Source: an uncultured Erysipelotrichaceae bacterium (lineage in GTDB: Bacteria > Bacillota_I > Bacilli_A > Erysipelotrichales > Erysipelotrichaceae). Taken from it: a stretch of DNA of 41,322 nucleotides. The position numbers and the translations under genes were made by a program. The stretch is from assembly GCA_902761625.1 (NCBI GenBank), contig CACWLH010000012.1, forward strand, positions 1-41,322. Reading direction: 5' to 3'. The notes below the pieces were generated by a model that had not been told where the DNA came from, did not search any database, and saw only the letters and a program-made list of their open reading frames with translations. Shown one piece after another: positions 33,862-41,322 of the stretch (the first letter of the stretch is position 1; the number at the start of each line of letters is the position of its first letter).

Positions 33862-34093
33862 CGAATCTTCTTTCGCGGTGCCACCCTGTTTCACGTTTTC
33901 ACGTGCGCTCTGCCGGATACCAACATATCCGCGGAAACTAACGTATTCCCCCACGTCGCAGAATACTCGGAACAAATCCTTTGACTGCGCCCTCAACGGT
34001 CCATTTGACAGGCTGTGCTTCTGCCCGGCTCTCACCTTCCCGGACTCTCTTGGAGATCATACCTGCCGTTATCTCCGCCTCATCGGTTTCTAT
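33831..34093 (-). ncRNA. Tryptophan T-box leader
   Basis: The T-box sequence AGGGTGGCACCGCG is at 33874-33887 and is followed by the terminator. Stem I runs from AACGG (34066-34070) to CCGTT (33995-33999), with the AGAGAG motif near 34046-34051 and GGTGAGAGCCGG beyond it. The specifier loop contains TGGACC; the codon UGG is at 34001-34003 and is followed by A, as T-boxes prefer. Uncharged tRNA-Trp would stabilise the antiterminator and switch on trpCDFBA. The leader is about 260 nt. Confidence 0.9.
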
Positions 34094-34099
34094 GAGAAC

Positions 34100-34128
34100 A
34101 TTATGCGGCATCATGATTGCATGGTCAA
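34100..34128 (-). promoter_or_regulatory. trp operon promoter
   Basis: TTGACC (34123-34128) and CATAAT (34100-34105) on the leftward strand are spaced by exactly 17 bp. The start point would be near 34093, just upstream of T-box stem I. Confidence 0.75.
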
Positions 34129-34180
34129 TCATTTCATGCATGAAGATGTAAGTGTTTTCATAATTTTTATGAAACTGAAT

Positions 34181-35374
34181 TCAATTATTTTCATCACGCT
34201 CATCGCGGTTTCTGATTCTGACGCTCACCGGAATCGGAACCAGGGCGGTCTTTGAGTAATGGGAATGCGGCAGTGTGTGATATTTTCTTGAGCAATGCGC
34301 GCACCACCAGAAGAACAATACCGGAATGCCGACCATCACAAGGATCACAAGCAGCTTCGGCATCTGCGTCTGTGCATTGCCGGACAGAAAATACACCGCA
34401 AAGCCCAGAAACACGCCCGACAGCCCGGCCATGCCGGTTTCAAGAACATACAGCAGTGTATTGCGCAGAAGATGCTGAAGAAATGAGGCATCACTGACAC
34501 CATCCTCATTCTTCACTCTTAAGCGCACCAATAATTGTCCGGGTGTGCTGCCTTTGCAAAGCAGAGGAACCAGACCGAATATCAGCACAAATACGCAGAA
34601 CCAGAGCAGATTGTACAGTTTGCCGTTGAAGGACGGCTGATGGAAATACACAAAGAGTCCGTTGATGATCGCAAAGACCGCAAGATCAAAGAAACAGGCG
34701 AAAAAGCGGCGGATGAGGGTGACGGAAAGTCCTTTGGTATAAGACATCTGATCGATCTCATCGCGCTTGGGCAGAAACATCTGGAACAATGGTGTGATCC
34801 AGCAGCCGATCATACATCCCAATGTATTATTGATCAGATCATCCACTTCCGCATATCTGTAAGCTTTGGGATAGATGAACCACAAACCGGTCAGCTGGGT
34901 CAGTTCATAAAACAGACTGACACAGAAACCGGCCAGAAGAGTCTTCTTCCAGTCCAGCCGGAAATAATAGCGCAGATAAATGCCTAAGGGCACCTGCATG
35001 ATGATATTGGCAACGATCTGAAAGAAGCCGAAAGAACGGAGCATTCTCTTCCAGTGAGCAATATTCTGAAACGTGGAAAGGTCCTTGAATGAGAAGCCCG
35101 CTTCGATCAATGTTTCATAAAGATCCTTTCCCGGAATCAGTCCGACGGGCTTTGGTTTCATCGCTTCCACGGCACTGATGGAAGGCAGCGGAAGCACGGT
35201 CAGAAACAGCGCGCACATCGAATAGAGGATGAATGAATAAACAACCATGACCCTGATGACGGGAATGCCGCCGTATTTTCTGTAATGCACAATCACAAAA
35301 GGCAATGTGAAAACAGCCGCGACCAGCGGAAAGAGTGTGCATGCGGTAACGATCGAGGTCATATAAGAGTTCAT
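34181..35374 (-). CDS. VanZ-like and RDD double-domain membrane protein
   Basis: 397 residues with about ten hydrophobic segments. The N-terminal half looks like VanZ: LPLPSI, NIIMQVPLGIYLRYYF, and GFCVSLFYELTQLTGL followed by AEVDDLINNTLGCMIG. The C-terminal half is an RDD domain: LIRRFFACFFDLAVFAIING with Arg and Asp, and CKGSTPGQLLVRLRVKNEDG. VanZ domains relate to glycopeptide resistance in some operons, but most have unknown roles; RDD proteins may transport small solutes. AGAAGG precedes the ATG. Monocistronic. A weak TTTCATAA/TTATGAAA hairpin lies just beyond its stop. Confidence 0.8.
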   Translation of the reverse strand: MNSYMTSIVTACTLFPLVAAVFTLPFVIVHYRKYGGIPVIRVMVVYSFILYSMCALFLTVLPLPSISAVEAMKPKPVGLIPGKDLYETLIEAGFSFKDLSTFQNIAHWKRMLRSFGFFQIVANIIMQVPLGIYLRYYFRLDWKKTLLAGFCVSLFYELTQLTGLWFIYPKAYRYAEVDDLINNTLGCMIGCWITPLFQMFLPKRDEIDQMSYTKGLSVTLIRRFFACFFDLAVFAIINGLFVYFHQPSFNGKLYNLLWFCVFVLIFGLVPLLCKGSTPGQLLVRLRVKNEDGVSDASFLQHLLRNTLLYVLETGMAGLSGVFLGFAVYFLSGNAQTQMPKLLVILVMVGIPVLFFWWCAHCSRKYHTLPHSHYSKTALVPIPVSVRIRNRDERDENN

Positions 35375-35430
35375 GGTTTCACCTTCTGCAATCTTACACC
35401 AAACAGGATGATTCCAGACATATTCTTAAA

Positions 35431-35452
35431 CGAAAAGAGCCATCAGGCTCTT
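35431..35452 (-). terminator. Terminator after thioesterase gene
   Basis: AAGAGCC (35435-35441) pairs with GGCTCTT (35446-35452); read leftward TTTTCGTTT follows. Confidence 0.75.
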
Positions 35453-35478
35453 CCGGATGTATCTGTTTTTGGGATTGC

Positions 35479-35928
35479 TTATTTGTCCCCGTTTGCCATG
35501 CGCATGATCTTGCGCTCAACGGCCGCCGCATATTCGGCTTCCTCTTCCTCATTCGCGGGCACAAATTCGGGCACCGGGGAAGGTTTTTCATCCTTATCAA
35601 GGGCCACATAAACCAGATAGGCACGGTTGATCAGTTCCTTTTCGCCATAGTGGTCGATAAAAGAATCCACCCGCACTTCCATGGACGTTCTGCCCGTCCA
35701 TGTGACTTTGGCCTCCTGGATGATGATGTCATTGAGATAAGCAGCCTTGAGAAAGCTGAGATTGTCGATGCATGCGGTGGTGACCGGTTTGTGCGCATAT
35801 CTTCTTGCGGCAACCGCACCGATGACATCGATCCACGCCATCAATTGTCCGCCGAAAAGACGCGGACGTTCGTTTCCATTGCAATGCTGTGACAGAACAA
35901 TCTGTACACCTGTTGTTATTTCACTCAT
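35479..35928 (-). CDS. Acyl-CoA thioesterase, hotdog fold (YciA-like)
   Basis: 149 residues. The hotdog core is LFGGQLMAWIDVIGAVAARRYA with the catalytic Asp, then VTTACIDNLSFLKAA, VTWTGRTSMEVRVDSFID, and AYLVYVALDKDEKPSPVPEF. This resembles YciA-type acyl-CoA hydrolases. An acidic tail EEEEAEYAAAVERK follows. AGGAGA precedes the ATG. The promoter region has a GATGTTTC-N11-GAAACATC palindrome around TACAAT. Monocistronic. Confidence 0.85.
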   Translation of the reverse strand: MSEITTGVQIVLSQHCNGNERPRLFGGQLMAWIDVIGAVAARRYAHKPVTTACIDNLSFLKAAYLNDIIIQEAKVTWTGRTSMEVRVDSFIDHYGEKELINRAYLVYVALDKDEKPSPVPEFVPANEEEEAEYAAAVERKIMRMANGDK

Positions 35929-35940
35929 ATTGTCTCCTGT

Positions 35941-35967
35941 GATGTTTCCATTGTAACTTGAAACATC
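35941..35967. promoter_or_regulatory. Palindrome over thioesterase promoter
   Basis: GATGTTTC (35941-35948) and GAAACATC (35960-35967) form an 8-bp inverted repeat around TTACAAT on the leftward strand, 13 bp upstream of the thioesterase ATG. It may be an operator covering the -10 or a 5' UTR hairpin. Confidence 0.4.
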
Positions 35968-35988
35968 CGGATTTAATCAGAACAAATT

Positions 35989-36020
35989 GCCTGAAGGTGA
36001 GTTTATTTTCACCTTCAGGC
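35989..36020. terminator. Terminator beyond the TetR operon
   Basis: A perfect 12-bp stem GCCTGAAGGTGA (35989-36000) / TCACCTTCAGGC (36009-36020). It lies just after the stop at 36029 on the leftward strand. The T tract is better on the rightward strand (36023-36028), so termination may be mostly by the strong stem. Confidence 0.65.
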
Positions 36021-36028
36021 ATCCTTTT

Positions 36029-36343
36029 TTACTGATTTTCGTTTTCGACCCGGGTCAGTCTTTCATGAAGCAGTTCAAGCACCTTTTCCTTGGTGCGGAT
36101 CAGCTCGAAAGTGTTGCAGCTGTCGGTGAATTCGCGGTTGTTCACCTTTGCTTCATAGAACTCGCGTCCCAGTCTTTCATACGCCTTGGTGAGATCTCTT
36201 GAGGCATGTCCGATTTCGGAGCGGATCTCCGCCTTGCGCTTTTCATAATCCAGTTTTGAGAGAAGGCTCTTGGATCCTTCCTCAATGGTTTTTCCTGCCT
36301 TTTCGACAAATTCGGTTACTTTTGTATTGAAGTCATCTGACAT
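36029..36343 (-). CDS. Small helical protein, TetR operon
   Basis: 104 residues from ATG at 36343 (AAAGGA upstream). Strongly charged and helical: FNTKVTEFVEKAGKTIEEGS, KLDYEKRKAEIRSEIGHASR, YERLGREFYEAKV, and a final leucine-rich amphipathic helix FELIRTKEKVLELLHERLT. It looks like a coiled-coil bundle without membrane segments. It begins four bases after the TetR stop, so the regulator and this protein are co-transcribed. Function unknown. Confidence 0.65.
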   Translation of the reverse strand: MSDDFNTKVTEFVEKAGKTIEEGSKSLLSKLDYEKRKAEIRSEIGHASRDLTKAYERLGREFYEAKVNNREFTDSCNTFELIRTKEKVLELLHERLTRVENENQ

Positions 36344-36347
36344 GTTT

Positions 36348-36914
36348 TCAGTCCTTTCCGGCCCGTTCAATCAGGTCCAGGATAATTTCTTTGATTTCAT
36401 CATCTTCCGCTTCCTTCTGGCTCACCAGCTCGATCACGCCGCTGATCAGAATGTCCGCGTAGTATTTGGGATGCACAAGCATCAGCTCATCCTTTTCGTT
36501 GCCCTCTTCAAAGAGTGCTGTCAATGCGTCAATCGCATTGGCCTTGGCCTCTTCGATGGAGCGCATGCTGAGCTGCGAAAGATCGACATCCTCTGCTGTG
36601 GAAAGCTTGTTATCAAGATCGCGGAATGATGCGACCGTGTTGGATACAAACTGTCTGAGTCTGCTCGGATAGTCCGAATGATCCATGGAGGCATTCATCA
36701 TCTCATTGAACACTTCATTGTATTTCTCGCTGATTGCGTCAATCACATCATCCTTTGACTTGAAGTAATAATAGAAGAGTCCTTTGGCGACATTCATTTC
36801 CTTGACGATCGAACTGATCGTCGTGTCAACGATGCCGTTTTCCCGGAACAGCTTTTCCGCCGCGTCGACGAATTCATTTCTGCGTTCTTCCCCGCCGTCT
36901 CTGTTCTCCTGCAC
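36348..36914 (-). CDS. TetR/AcrR family transcriptional regulator
   Basis: 188 residues from a GTG start at 36914. GGAGG is seven bases upstream, and the promoter (TTGACT-N17-TATATT) puts the transcript start near 36929, so longer frames are excluded. HTH: NEFVDAAEKLFRENGIVDTTI, SSIVKEMNVAKGLFYYYFKSKDDV. The C-terminal ligand-binding part is helical and acidic. An operator palindrome TGACTG-N5-CAGTCA (36947-36963) overlaps its -35 and the promoter of the divergent rlmA gene. Autoregulation is likely. Confidence 0.85.
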   Translation of the reverse strand: MQENRDGGEERRNEFVDAAEKLFRENGIVDTTISSIVKEMNVAKGLFYYYFKSKDDVIDAISEKYNEVFNEMMNASMDHSDYPSRLRQFVSNTVASFRDLDNKLSTAEDVDLSQLSMRSIEEAKANAIDALTALFEEGNEKDELMLVHPKYYADILISGVIELVSQKEAEDDEIKEIILDLIERAGKD

Positions 36915-36935
36915 AGTATCACCTCCGTCAAGTTC

Positions 36936-36964
36936 AATATACATACTGACTGACCGACAGTCAA
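36936..36964 (-). promoter_or_regulatory. tetR promoter with operator TGACTG-N5-CAGTCA
   Basis: TTGACT (36959-36964) and TATATT (36936-36941) on the leftward strand are spaced by 17 bp. The inverted repeat at 36947-36963 covers the -35 and part of the spacer. It also lies in the -35 region of the rightward rlmA promoter. Confidence 0.7.
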
Positions 36965-36972
36965 TACCTGTG

Positions 36973-36981
36973 TGATATACT
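36973..36981 (+). promoter_or_regulatory. Extended -10 promoter of rlmA, leaderless
   Basis: TGATATACT (36973-36981) is an extended -10. Six bases (TTTCGC) separate it from the ATG at 36988, and no Shine-Dalgarno site fits between. Confidence 0.6.
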
Positions 36982-36987
36982 TTTCGC

Positions 36988-38010
36988 ATGAAACTGATCT
37001 GTCCGGTCTGCGGCAAACCGCTTGAAAAAGTCAATAAAGAAGCGATCTGTGAAAACAATCATCATTTTGATTATGCAAAAAGCGGATATCTGAATCTGCT
37101 GGTTTCCAACAAGAAGATCCATGGCGATGACGCGGCGATGGTGAAAGCCAGAAGCCTGTTTCTGAGCAGCGGCGCCTATGGCTTTTTAAGAGACCGGATT
37201 GCGCAGCTGGCTGCGGGAAGCGAAGTGCTTTGCGATCTTGGATGCGGCGAAGGCTATTACACCAGTGCCTTTGATGCAAATGAAAAATACGGCTTTGATC
37301 TGTCCAAGGATGCGCTCAAGCATGCCGCAAAGCATGACAGAGATACGCATTATACAATCGCATCGATTTTCCGTCTTCCCCTGCCTGATGCATGTGCGGA
37401 TGTCTGCGTCACGTGCTTTGCACCATTGGCCAAAGAGGAAATCATCCGGGTTCTCAGACCTGGCGGAAGATTCATCTTTGTCACTCCCGGACCAAAACAT
37501 CTGTTTGAAATGAAGGAAGTCCTTTATGAGCATCCTTATGAGAATGAGGTCTCTGAACCCGATACCGGAATGACATTGATCAACCGGGAACAGATCGAAC
37601 AGAAATTCACCTGCAAACAGGAAGAGCTTGAAGCGCTGTTTGCCATGACACCTTATGCATGGCGCACTTCCAAGGAGGATCAGGCAAGGCTCAAAGAAAA
37701 AGAGCAGCTTGAACAGAAGATTGCCCAGGCGGAACAAAAAGAACGGCGATACGCAATCGAACAGAAAATCCTTCTCCGGGAGCAGTCTCAGCTTGAGCGG
37801 AAAAGGCGGAACCATCGAATTTTCTCTCGCGGCGCAATGCTGGAATCCTTTCTGAGAAAACCGCTTCTTATTACGGATGATCAGGTATACGAACTGCTGA
37901 AAACAGCGTTTCATCACCCGGATGTACAAAGCAGAGAAATGGAACTATTAAAGGAAGAAATTGACGCCATGAACGAGGAGTTCCCCAAGAAAGAGGCGTT
38001 TTCGGAGTAA
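36988..38010 (+). CDS. rlmA: RlmA 23S rRNA methyltransferase truncated and fused to DUF3847
   Basis: 340 residues. Residues 1-235 are RlmA: zinc ribbon LICPVCGKPLEKV and CENNHHFDYAKSGYLNLL, SAM motif LCDLGCGEGYYTSAF, FAPLAKEEIIRVLRPGGRFI, and MTPYAWRTSKED. RlmA methylates a guanine N1 in 23S rRNA. Normal RlmA ends about 25-30 residues after the AWR motif. Here the frame switches at about residue 236 (37,690-37,705) to a DUF3847 protein: EQLEQKIAQAEQKERR, RGAMLESFLRKPLLITDDQV, and HHPDVQSREMELL. DUF3847 genes sit upstream of relaxase genes in conjugative elements. The fusion is therefore the left junction of the integrated element. RlmA loses its C-terminal strand; activity is uncertain. Confidence 0.8.
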   Translation: MKLICPVCGKPLEKVNKEAICENNHHFDYAKSGYLNLLVSNKKIHGDDAAMVKARSLFLSSGAYGFLRDRIAQLAAGSEVLCDLGCGEGYYTSAFDANEKYGFDLSKDALKHAAKHDRDTHYTIASIFRLPLPDACADVCVTCFAPLAKEEIIRVLRPGGRFIFVTPGPKHLFEMKEVLYEHPYENEVSEPDTGMTLINREQIEQKFTCKQEELEALFAMTPYAWRTSKEDQARLKEKEQLEQKIAQAEQKERRYAIEQKILLREQSQLERKRRNHRIFSRGAMLESFLRKPLLITDDQVYELLKTAFHHPDVQSREMELLKEEIDAMNEEFPKKEAFSE

Positions 38011-38028
38011 GACCATCCCTGGCACAGG

Positions 38029-38065
38029 GCGCAATTATACACCGGCAGCCCGGTGAATTGCGCTC
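38029..38065 (+). other. Putative oriT of MOBQ type
   Basis: Nested inverted repeats: GCGCAATT (38029-38036) with AATTGCGC (38056-38063), enclosing ACCGG (38041-38045) with CCGGT (38050-38054). The segment CCGGTGAATTGCGCTCT resembles the RSF1010 nic region CCGGTAAATGCGCCCT. This predicts nicking near 38063-38064. It lies upstream of the relaxase gene, which belongs to the same MOBQ class as RSF1010 MobA. Confidence 0.65.
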
Positions 38066-38101
38066 TGCGAGGCTGACGCAGCGGCTTCGCCTTTGCTTTG
38101 A

Positions 38102-38161
38102 GCAGGATGTTCTGCGGAACATCCTGCAACAGGTGCAAGCCCCTGCGCCGGTAAAACCGGC
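38102..38161. repeat. Two hairpins between oriT and relaxase
   Basis: GCAGGATGTT (38102-38111) pairs with AACATCCTGC (38118-38127). Then GCCGGT (38147-38152) pairs with ACCGGC (38156-38161). Neither has a T tract, so they are probably accessory oriT or regulatory structures and not terminators. Confidence 0.55.
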
Positions 38162-38188
38162 TACCCCAAAGAAAGGAAGTGACGGCTT

Positions 38189-39730
38189 ATTGCCTGTCCA
38201 CATTTCAGCATTACCATCCGGCAGCGGAGCAAAGGCCAATCCGCCGTTGCCGGGGCCGCCTATCAGAGCGGCGAAAAGCTATTCAGCGAATATGACCAGC
38301 AGACAAAGAATTATGCCTACAAAGCAAATGAAGTATTAGCAAAAGGAATCCTGCTTCCTTCCAATGCGCCGAAGGAATATGCAGATCGGCAAACTCTATG
38401 GAACGCAGTGGAGAAATCGGAGAAACAATGGAACGCCCAGCTTGCCCGGGATTTCATCATTGCACTGCCGAGAGAATTACCCAAAGAACAATATGAATTT
38501 TTGATACGGGATTACTGTCAACAGCAATTTGTCTCACAGGGCATGATCGCGGATTATGCTATTCATGACAAAGGCGACGGCAATCCTCACACTCACATTA
38601 TGCTCACCATGCGGGCGATGGACGAGCAAGGAAACTGGCTTCCGAAATCCAGAAAAGTTTATGATCTGGATGAGAACGGAGAACGAATCCGTCTGCCCTC
38701 CGGCAACTACAAATGCCACAAAGAAAGCACAACAGATTGGAGTGATCCAGGAAAAGCAGAGATATGGAGAACTGCGTGGGCTGACCTCGTAAACCAATAC
38801 CTGGAACAGGCGGAAAGGCCGGAGAGAATCGACCTTCGTTCTTACGCCCGTCAGGGGAAAGAGGAAGCCCCGATGATTCACCTTGGCCCGGCTGTCGCTC
38901 ACATGGAAGAAAAAGGAATCCACACCGAAATCGGCGACTACAATCGAGCAATCAAAGCGCATAACAGTTTGATGGCACGATTGAAGAACCTCCTCAATTC
39001 CGTGAGCAAATGGCTGGCAGAAAAGAAGGAGAAAATCAAACAACTGGCTGAACCGGAAAAGCCGCAGCCAACCCTTTATGATTTTGTGAGCCGGTTCGTG
39101 GATTTGCGTCGGCAAGGCCGCGTAGATTGGAACCGGAAAGCGAAAGAAACAGCAGGCGTAAAGGATTTGAAATTCCTGTCCGCCGTGTCCTTCTGGATGA
39201 ACGAACATAACGTCCACACCCTGGATGACTTTCAACAATTCATTGAGGAAAAGAAGGCTGTCTTTTCAGACCTGAGCGCCGCGAATAAAGAAATCCGCAG
39301 GCTGGAAACAGCACTGAAACATATCGACGTTTTTGAAAAGAACCAGCCCATCTACATACAGAGTAAACGCGGCTTCGACTTTATGAAGAAGAAATACGTG
39401 GAAGCGCACAAGGAAGAAATCGCCGCTTACGTCAAGGCGGTGAAGTACCTGAAAGCCAATGGCATTCAAGCGGCGGATAAAGAAAAACTCCTCCAGGACC
39501 TGACAGCCTTACAAGCGAAGCGGACAAAAATGTCCAACGTTCTGGAGCAGCAGCACATTGATCCTGACCTGATCGGCAGAATCCAATACTGCATCAAGAC
39601 GGTGATGGAAGCCGGAGAAATCCCGGAACACCAGAGGAGCATTCTGGAACAGCTTCAGCAGCCCATGATGCCGCAGGCTCAGACCAAAGAAGAACAGAGC
39701 TATCGGAAGCAGAATCCGATTGCCCGTTAA
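38189..39730 (+). CDS. MobA/MobL (MOBQ) relaxase with ATT start
   Basis: 513 residues if translation begins at ATT 38189. The N-terminus then reads IACPHFSITIRQRSKGQ with Tyr25 in SAVAGAAYQSGEKL, the same position as the catalytic Tyr of RSF1010 MobA. The metal-binding triad is in IHDKGDGNPHTHIML (His126, 134, 136). A stop codon lies two codons upstream, and no ATG is in frame before the conserved region; a GTG at 38408 would drop the Tyr. AAGGAAG sits nine bases before the ATT. So either ATT is used, or an original ATG mutated. The C-terminal half is a charged coiled-coil region. It nicks oriT and carries the strand during transfer. Confidence 0.8.
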   Translation: MACPHFSITIRQRSKGQSAVAGAAYQSGEKLFSEYDQQTKNYAYKANEVLAKGILLPSNAPKEYADRQTLWNAVEKSEKQWNAQLARDFIIALPRELPKEQYEFLIRDYCQQQFVSQGMIADYAIHDKGDGNPHTHIMLTMRAMDEQGNWLPKSRKVYDLDENGERIRLPSGNYKCHKESTTDWSDPGKAEIWRTAWADLVNQYLEQAERPERIDLRSYARQGKEEAPMIHLGPAVAHMEEKGIHTEIGDYNRAIKAHNSLMARLKNLLNSVSKWLAEKKEKIKQLAEPEKPQPTLYDFVSRFVDLRRQGRVDWNRKAKETAGVKDLKFLSAVSFWMNEHNVHTLDDFQQFIEEKKAVFSDLSAANKEIRRLETALKHIDVFEKNQPIYIQSKRGFDFMKKKYVEAHKEEIAAYVKAVKYLKANGIQAADKEKLLQDLTALQAKRTKMSNVLEQQHIDPDLIGRIQYCIKTVMEAGEIPEHQRSILEQLQQPMMPQAQTKEEQSYRKQNPIAR

Positions 39731-39777
39731 GGACGGAATTGACCATACAAATTCTACAAAATAAAAGGAAAAAGAAA

Positions 39778-41322
<1,545 letters not shown>

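Noticed and set aside
38147..38161. GCCGGT/ACCGGC hairpin as a terminator
   Set aside because: No T tract follows on either strand and it sits directly upstream of the relaxase ribosome site.
38058..38339. ORF of 93 codons upstream of the relaxase
   Set aside because: It overlaps the conserved N-terminal relaxase coding stretch in a different frame and lacks a ribosome site.

Overview
The window looks like chromosomal DNA of a low- to mid-GC gut Firmicute. Erysipelotrichia-type protein families, strong Shine-Dalgarno sites, U-tailed hairpin terminators, a T-box leader, and THF and Mn2+ riboswitches all point that way; no rRNA or marker gene is present to fix the genus. Positions 1 to about 37,690 are chromosomal. 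From about 37,690 to the right edge lies the left part of an integrated mobilizable element.

Layout. 0.1-5.8 kb: PrsW-like membrane protease, a possible short sRNA, a lipoprotein with an NlpC/P60-like fold, a TPR/zinc-finger/small-protein operon, and YbjQ. 5.9-13.8 kb: MFS transporter, DUF4230 protein, iron-sulfur flavoprotein, divergent TetR/SDR pair with a clear operator, a frameshifted aldo/keto reductase, and an ABC-2 exporter whose ATPase carries an N-terminal membrane domain. 13.9-19.1 kb: two leftward RNA-modification operons (zinc ribbon/L12-like protein, TrmH, HAD; TrhP1, TrhP2, TrmH-like). 19.1-22.1 kb: THF riboswitch with folT, an orphan peptide with a double-glycine leader, YggS, and a zinc-dependent phospholipase C-like protein. 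22.1-25.9 kb: degenerate pyrophosphatase-like protein, a long acidic disordered protein, DEDDh exonuclease, SmtB-type ArsR regulator and a membrane protein. 25.9-28.8 kb: tgt-queA-queH (queuosine). 28.8-34.1 kb: DUF6054 gene behind a yybP-ykoY Mn2+ riboswitch, then trpCDFBA behind a tryptophan T-box, with no trpE or trpG. 34.2-37.7 kb: VanZ/RDD protein, acyl-CoA thioesterase, TetR with a small helical protein, and the front of rlmA.

The mobile element interrupts rlmA near its 3' end and makes an in-frame RlmA-DUF3847 chimera. It carries an RSF1010-like oriT, a MOBQ relaxase whose only plausible full-length start is ATT, a TnpW-like protein, and a large serine recombinase running off the right edge.

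Themes: wobble-base and rRNA modification genes are concentrated here (TrhP1, TrhP2, Tgt, QueA, QueH, two TrmH-type enzymes, RlmA). At least four genes start 6-8 nt after an extended -10 box without a Shine-Dalgarno site, which suggests leaderless mRNAs. The findings I would check first are the Mn2+ riboswitch on a gene of unknown function, the leaderless starts, the mobile-element junction in rlmA, and the orphan double-glycine peptide.
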